From Mycobacterium gastri (GTDB lineage Bacteria; Actinomycetota; Actinomycetes; Mycobacteriales; Mycobacteriaceae): a DNA stretch of 64,000 bases. Position 1 is the first letter of the stretch. Each line of letters begins with the position of its first letter. The DNA lies in NCBI RefSeq assembly GCF_002102175.1, contig NZ_LQOX01000068.1, forward strand, positions 24,294 through 88,293, given 5' to 3'. The notes under the pieces are model-generated. The model had not been told where the DNA came from, did not search any database, and worked only from the letters and a program-made list of their open reading frames with translations. Below, piece by piece: positions 59,654-64,000 of the stretch. The translations under genes and the position numbers were made by a program.

Positions 59654-60068
59654 AGCCCACTCCTCAATATGAATTCTGCTAGTGGTCTCTACTGCCCATA
59701 ATCCATTGCTCCACCTGAGATGGGAAGCATCGATGCAAGGTGGCGAATGTCGAACTGCAACGTGTTCAGCCGGCCTTGGCCTGCAGCCGCGGATGTGTCC
59801 GGACGAGCTGCCGCGTCGTTCCCGGTGGTTGTGGTCCCGTCCGGTCGGGCACGCGTTCGGCGGGCGGGGGAGCGGCCTCGCCTGGGGCGACGGATGCCGA
59901 CCGACTGTCGCCGCCATTGTGGCGGATTGTCCGGCGATCAGCGGGTAGTGGGAAATGCCCTGGTCATCTGGCTGCGTCGACAACATCAGCGTGGTAGCGG
60001 CAGCTGTTGTGGGCTGCGCCACAGTCGTTATGCTGTGGTGGAACTAGGCGGCGCATGAAGGGGTGGAG
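59654..60068. other. Intergenic region between the P450 and the secreted protein
   Basis: 415 bases with no supportable gene. It holds both divergent promoters. No conserved motif such as a KstR operator was noticed, but this was a visual check only. Confidence 0.45.
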
Positions 60069-60476
60069 ATGATTCGGGAACTGCTGACCACCGCTGCGCT
60101 CACCGGGGCTGCGATCGGCCTGGTGCCGGTCGCCGGCGCCGATAACGGCCGCTACCCGGGTGATGTGCCGGGCATGAACTATGACGCCTCATTAGGAGCG
60201 CCCTGTGACAACTACGAGCGCTTCATCTTCGGTCGCGGCACCAGCGGCCAGGCCGAAGCCTGTCATTTCCCGCCACCGAACCAGTTCCCGGCAGCCACCA
60301 CCGGTTACTGGGTGATCTCCTACCCGCTGTACGGAGTGCAGCAGGCGGGCGCCCCCTGCCCGGGTCCGCAGGCGGCGGCCCAGACGCCGGACGGCCTGCC
60401 GATGTTGTGTCTGGGAGCGCAGGGTTGGCAAGCCGGGTGGTTCACCGGTGCCGGGTTCTTCCCTCCCGAAGGATGA
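60069..60476 (+). CDS. Small secreted protein (Rv1891-like)
   Basis: A 135-residue secreted protein with a signal peptide (MIRELLTTAALTGAAIGLVP, cleaved near AGADNG). Four cysteines in the mature part suggest disulfides. PGMNYDASLGAPCDNYERFIFGRG and GYWVISYPLYGVQQAGAPC are shared with M. tuberculosis Rv1891, of the same length. Function unknown. A GTG two codons earlier is an alternative start. Confidence 0.88.
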   Translation: MIRELLTTAALTGAAIGLVPVAGADNGRYPGDVPGMNYDASLGAPCDNYERFIFGRGTSGQAEACHFPPPNQFPAATTGYWVISYPLYGVQQAGAPCPGPQAAAQTPDGLPMLCLGAQGWQAGWFTGAGFFPPEG

Positions 60477-60493
60477 TCGGTTGACCTAGTGCG

Positions 60494-60787
60494 ATGACGA
60501 CCGACCGCAAGTCAGCTGAGTCCCCGATTCCACGATGGTTGCGGCTGGTCTTGGCGTCGGATCGGGCGGGCTCGGCGTGGTATGTCGGGACCGGTTTCTT
60601 CTTTGCGCCGGCGCTGGCGTTGTTGTCGCCGTGGCCGGCGGTCACCACGGTGCTGTGGTGGATCATCGGACTGGCGGGGTTATGGCTGGGGCTGCTCGGC
60701 ATCGCGATGGCCGTCGGACTCGCACGCGTTTTGCGGTCCGGCGACGAAATTCCGGAGCAGTACTGGCGCACGCTGGTCGACTACTGA
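60494..60787 (+). CDS. Small membrane protein (Rv1892-like)
   Basis: A 97-residue protein with two transmembrane helices at about 27-45 and 52-78 and a charged N-terminus. No family function. It begins 17 bases after the secreted protein gene, so they may be cotranscribed. Confidence 0.8.
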   Translation: MTTDRKSAESPIPRWLRLVLASDRAGSAWYVGTGFFFAPALALLSPWPAVTTVLWWIIGLAGLWLGLLGIAMAVGLARVLRSGDEIPEQYWRTLVDY

Positions 60788-60858
60788 CCCAGAACTCACG
60801 CCCCCTTGTGGGGTCTACAGTCATATCAAGCATCCCGTCAACAAATTAGGAGCCTGCG

Positions 60859-61077
60859 ATGGCCATCAACCCCAAAGACGCAGTCGACGCAGCCAAGGAT
60901 ATCGCGACCAACGCCGTCGAGAAGGCGTCGGACATCGTCGAAAACGCCGGCGACATCATCCGCGGCGACATCGCCGGGGGTGCCAGCGGCATCGTCCAGA
61001 GCTCGATCGATATCGCCACTCACGCTGTCGACAGGGTTAAAGAGGTATTCACCGGTAAGGACGACGACCTGGATTAG
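60859..61077 (+). CDS. Small helical protein (Rv1893-like)
   Basis: A 72-residue soluble, amphipathic protein, INPKDAVDAAKDIATNAVEK at the start, identical in length to M. tuberculosis Rv1893. Repetitive A-A-x-D-I pattern suggests a coil. Function unknown. TAGGAG ribosome site precedes the ATG. Confidence 0.85.
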   Translation: MAINPKDAVDAAKDIATNAVEKASDIVENAGDIIRGDIAGGASGIVQSSIDIATHAVDRVKEVFTGKDDDLD

Positions 61078-61094
61078 CCCGACGCTTGGGCGTC

Positions 61095-62225
61095 TCAGAC
61101 GGTCGCGGCGGCGTTGAGCTCGTCGAGTCGGTTGGTTGCCTCGAGGTACTCCTGCACCCACCGCTGGATGACGGTAGCGGTTTTCTCGACCTTGGTGAAC
61201 TGACCGACGACCTGCCCGATGGGATTGAACGCGACGTCGACGCTCTCGTTCGGGTACTTGTTGGTGGCTCGCACCGCCATGCCGGACACCATGTACTGCA
61301 ACGGCATGCCCAGCGGCTTCGGGCTGTCCGGCTGCTCCCAGGCCTCGGTCCAGTCGTTGCGGAGCATCCGAGCCGGCTTGCCGGTGAATGACCGGCTGCG
61401 CACGGTGTCACGGCTGCTGGCCTTGGCGTAGGTGGCTTGCTGAACCGGGGTATTGGCGGCTTCCTCGACCATCAGCCACTGCGAGCCGGTCCAGGCTCCT
61501 TGCGCGCCCAGTGCCAATGCCGCCGCGATCTGCTGGCCGCTGCCGATGCCGCCGGCGGCCAAGACGGGTACCGGGGCCACCTCCTTGACCACCTGCGGCC
61601 ACAGCACGATGGAGCCGACCTCACCGCAATGCCCACCGGCCTCCCCGCCCTGGGCGATGATGATGTCGACGCCGGCGTCGGCATGCTTTCGGGCCTGCGA
61701 CGGCGAGCCGCACAACGCGGCAACCTTGCGTCCGGCGTCGTGAATGTGGTTGATCATGTCCGGTGGTGGGGTGCCGAGCGCGTTGGCGATCATTGCCACC
61801 CTCGGGTGCTTCAGCGCCACTTCGACCTGCGGGGTGGCCGTCGCCTCGGTCCAGCCGAGCAGCTGCAAGCTTTCCTTGTCGCCGTCCTCTACCGGCACAC
61901 CGTGATCGGCGAGGATCTTGCGGGCGAAGTCCAGATGCTCCTGCGGCACCATCTTGCGCAGCGTCTCGGCCAGCTCCTCGGCGGACAGGTGCGAATCCAT
62001 GCCTTCGTATTTGTTCGGAATCACGATGTCGACGCCGTACGGGTGATCGCCGATGTGCTCGTCGATCCAGTCCAACTCGATCTCCAACTGCTCGGGTGTG
62101 AAGCCGACGGCGCCGAGCACGCCGAACCCGCCGGCTTTGCTGACGGCAACGACGACATCACGGCAGTGGGTGAATGCGAAGATCGGGAACTCGATACCGA
62201 GTTGGTCACATATGGCGGTATGCAT
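61095..62225 (-). CDS. Nitronate monooxygenase-family (NPD) FMN protein (Rv1894c-like)
   Basis: A 376-residue TIM-barrel flavoprotein: AICDQLGIEFPIFAFTHCRD at the start, IIAQGGEAGGHCGEVGSIVLW near 190-210 with the FMN phosphate site PVLAAGGIGSGQQIAAALALGAQGAWTGS in parts. Members oxidise nitronates or reduce enoyl compounds. Substrate unknown. It opens towards an area with a short unassigned gap and a membrane protein. Confidence 0.9.
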   Translation of the reverse strand: MHTAICDQLGIEFPIFAFTHCRDVVVAVSKAGGFGVLGAVGFTPEQLEIELDWIDEHIGDHPYGVDIVIPNKYEGMDSHLSAEELAETLRKMVPQEHLDFARKILADHGVPVEDGDKESLQLLGWTEATATPQVEVALKHPRVAMIANALGTPPPDMINHIHDAGRKVAALCGSPSQARKHADAGVDIIIAQGGEAGGHCGEVGSIVLWPQVVKEVAPVPVLAAGGIGSGQQIAAALALGAQGAWTGSQWLMVEEAANTPVQQATYAKASSRDTVRSRSFTGKPARMLRNDWTEAWEQPDSPKPLGMPLQYMVSGMAVRATNKYPNESVDVAFNPIGQVVGQFTKVEKTATVIQRWVQEYLEATNRLDELNAAATV

Positions 62226-62325
62226 GCCTGCTCCTGGGACGCGCGCCGAATTGAAACGTGTTCTAGTTTAGTACGAACGCCGGCGGCGCGGCCAGCAAGG
62301 TGGCGCACGTCGCGACTAGGGCCCT

Positions 62326-62799
62326 TCAGCGGGCAAGGCTGTACGTCAGCCACAGGAGCAGGAAGGCCAGTATGCCACCGGTGCAGACGAGGTGGTCCCG
62401 GCAGATGGCTCGCGCGAGGCGGGTCTGTTCGGCAGGGCTATCGACCCGCTTTCCAAGTCGAACCGCGCAGGGAACCGTGTGTACTGCGGCCAGCCCGACG
62501 GGGATACCGACGAGAACGGCCGACGCCGCCAACAACCAACCGGGCCCGGGACCGTGCACGGCCGCGAACGCCAGGGCGCCCACCAAGATCGCCATGACCA
62601 GCGCGACCAGCCGGCTCATCGGGCGCGACGTGGTGGTCGCCCGGTGGTAGTAGCCCGCAATCGACGCCAGTACCGGCTCGGGCAGTTCGTCGCTGGTGCG
62701 TCGGTAGCGCAGGACCTGGACGTCGAAAATCAGGTCCATCCACAAGACGGCGAGCAAGAACCCGCCGCAGGCCGTGAGTAACGGGGCCACAACGCTCAT
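62326..62799 (-). CDS. Hypothetical membrane protein
   Basis: A 157-residue protein with four predicted helices: about 5-25, 62-82, 88-108 and 138-155. A Tyr-rich cytoplasmic stretch YYHRATTTSRPMSRL lies between. No known family recognised. ATG start. Confidence 0.65.
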   Translation of the reverse strand: MSVVAPLLTACGGFLLAVLWMDLIFDVQVLRYRRTSDELPEPVLASIAGYYHRATTTSRPMSRLVALVMAILVGALAFAAVHGPGPGWLLAASAVLVGIPVGLAAVHTVPCAVRLGKRVDSPAEQTRLARAICRDHLVCTGGILAFLLLWLTYSLAR

Positions 62800-62917
62800 G
62801 CACCTCCGGTTGAGAACCAGCGCCGGCCATTACGTCGATCATTGTTTCGCGTGACCGGCCGCGACGCAGCCGAACAGCTTCTAGTGCCGCAACGCGCCGG
62901 GAGTAACCTGGCCCGTC

Positions 62918-63655
62918 ATGGGCCGGGTGGACAACAAGGTTGCGCTGATCAGCGGCGGTGCTCGCGGGATGGGAGCCTCCCATGCCCGGTTGCTCGTCGC
63001 CGAAGGCGCCAGGGTGGTGATCGGTGACATTCTCGACGACGACGGCCGGGCCCTGGCCGGCGAGTTGGGCCCGGCGGCGCGCTACGTGCATCTGGACGTG
63101 ACCCAGCCGGGGCACTGGACGGCGGCCGTCGAAACGGCGGTGGGGGAGTTCGAGAAGCTCGACGTCCTTGTCAACAACGCCGGGATCATCAACTATGGTC
63201 CGCTCAAGACTTTCGACCTGACCAAGTGGCAACAGATCCTCGACGTCAATGTCACCGGCACCCTGTTGGGTATCCAGGCTGTTGTCGACCCGATGATCGC
63301 TGCCGGCGGCGGCTCGATCGTCAACGTCTCATCCATCGAGGGCCTGCGCGGTGCGGCGTGGGTACACGGGTATGTGACGTCGAAGTGGGCGGTTCGCGGC
63401 CTGACGAAGTCCGCGGCATTGGAGTTGGCGCCCAACAACATTCGGGTCAACTCCATTCACCCGGGACTGATCCGCACCCCGATGACCGCCAAACTGCCCC
63501 AGGATGTGCTGAATATTCCGCTCGGACGCCCCGGAGAACCCGAGGACGTGTCGACCTTCGTACTGTTCCTGGCCAGCGACGAGTCGTCATATGCCACCGC
63601 CGCCGAATTCGTCGTGGACGGCGGCGTGATCGCCGACGTTTCACACAAGCAGTAG
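62918..63655 (+). CDS. FabG3-like short-chain dehydrogenase
   Basis: A 245-residue SDR resembling 20-beta-hydroxysteroid dehydrogenase FabG3. ALISGGARGMGASHARLLVAE is the cofactor loop; YVHLDVTQPGHWTAAVETAV, NNAGIINYG, the serine in VNVSSIEGLRG and Tyr-Lys in YVTSKWAVRGLTKSAALEL complete the site. The C-terminus AEFVVDGGVIADVSHKQ is shorter than in FabG3 (Rv2002). Steroid or acyl substrate is likely, not proven. Confidence 0.87.
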   Translation: MGRVDNKVALISGGARGMGASHARLLVAEGARVVIGDILDDDGRALAGELGPAARYVHLDVTQPGHWTAAVETAVGEFEKLDVLVNNAGIINYGPLKTFDLTKWQQILDVNVTGTLLGIQAVVDPMIAAGGGSIVNVSSIEGLRGAAWVHGYVTSKWAVRGLTKSAALELAPNNIRVNSIHPGLIRTPMTAKLPQDVLNIPLGRPGEPEDVSTFVLFLASDESSYATAAEFVVDGGVIADVSHKQ

Positions 63656-63662
63656 CGGGCCG

Positions 63663-64000
63663 TCACCCGGCGCTGAGGGCGGTGGCATCGTCCCATTCGT
63701 CGAGGCGGGCCAGGAAGAAGGCTTCGGCCTCGTCGTAGCTGATGTTCTCGTCGGGGGAGATGCGGGCGACCAGGTCGGCGTAGACCCGGGCGGCTTCGGG
63801 GTCGACGAAGTCCCATTGCCCCAGCGGCCATTCCGCACTCAGATAGCCTGCCGCCGAATATGCCTGGTACAACGGCGTTCCCGGATATGGTGTGATCTTG
63901 CTGAGGAACTTGAAGGGATGCCGGTATTTGGTTGCCCGGAGTAGGCGGGCGGTTTCACGTAGCTCGTCGGGTCGCACCGTGGGGTGAAACATGATGGTCC
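63663..64000 (-). CDS. C-terminal end of a probable B12-binding radical SAM protein (partial)
   Basis: The frame stays open through the window edge. The visible 112 codons read TIMFHPTVRPDELRETARLL, then a Pro-rich PYPGTPLYQAYSAAGYL, which resembles the C-terminal part of cobalamin-type radical SAM enzymes. The radical SAM CxxxCxxC motif would lie outside. Tail-to-tail with the SDR gene. Confidence 0.55.
   Translation of the reverse strand, partial: TIMFHPTVRPDELRETARLLRATKYRHPFKFLSKITPYPGTPLYQAYSAAGYLSAEWPLGQWDFVDPEAARVYADLVARISPDENISYDEAEAFFLARLDEWDDATALSAG

Overview
The window is chromosomal DNA of a slow-growing Mycobacterium. The basis is very high GC, GTG/TTG starts, and near gene-for-gene agreement with the M. 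tuberculosis stretch from glcB (Rv1837c) to about Rv1894c, including mycobacteria-specific genes (apa, rpfC, fbpB/Ag85B, cyp140, lppE). It is not M. tuberculosis: oxyR is intact, several tuberculosis genes are missing, and phosphoketolase, a CYP125 paralogue, a bacterioferritin-associated ferredoxin and others are present. The species cannot be fixed from memory; comparisons with H37Rv gene order are from recall and were not computed.

Layout. 1-8.6 kb: 5' part of glcB, two CBS/DUF21 membrane proteins, guaB1 (GMP reductase type), gnd1 and the blaR-like/blaI pair, all on the minus strand. 8.6-9.8 kb: an intergenic region with an IdeR box, promoter and terminator-like hairpin (candidate MrsI-type iron-sparing sRNA), a thioesterase gene and a truncated PPE remnant. 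9.8-14.2 kb: complete urease operon ureABCFGD, convergent with ndh. 15.6-24.7 kb: LLM oxidoreductase, SDR, molybdate importer modABC (modC separated by a 340-bp insert), apa, small membrane protein, adhA, CPBP protease, MOSC protein. 24.9-35.1 kb: xfp phosphoketolase, SDR, GNAT, then a block with a double class III CoA-transferase, a thiolase-like protein and a two-domain Rv1868-type protein. 35.1-40.3 kb: ferredoxin reductase, DUF72, Rv1870c-like, TfoX-N, F420-type nitroreductase, lldD2, DUF1810.

40.3-45.5 kb is a redox and iron block: ahpD-ahpC divergent from intact oxyR with a textbook mycobacterial OxyR operator; an EthD-like protein, PPOX protein and enoyl-CoA hydratase; then bfd divergent from bfrA across two tandem IdeR boxes. 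45.6-52.7 kb: MFS pump with C-terminal winged-helix extension, AhpD-like protein, SnoaL-like protein, cyp140, lppE, SDR, SRPBCC protein, rpfC. 53-64 kb: membrane protein, fbpB, DUF7159-type protein, YceI, zinc ADH, CYP125 paralogue, Rv1891/1892/1893-like small proteins, nitronate monooxygenase family, membrane protein, FabG3-like SDR and the 3' end of a probable radical SAM gene.

The strongest second-look items are the IdeR-controlled sRNA locus, the intact oxyR-ahpCD module in an unusual place, the bfd/bfrA iron-box pair, the PPE remnant beside the urease operon and the CYP125 paralogue with a tandem-repeat N-terminus. No phage, insertion sequence, CRISPR array, tRNA or rRNA was recognised.
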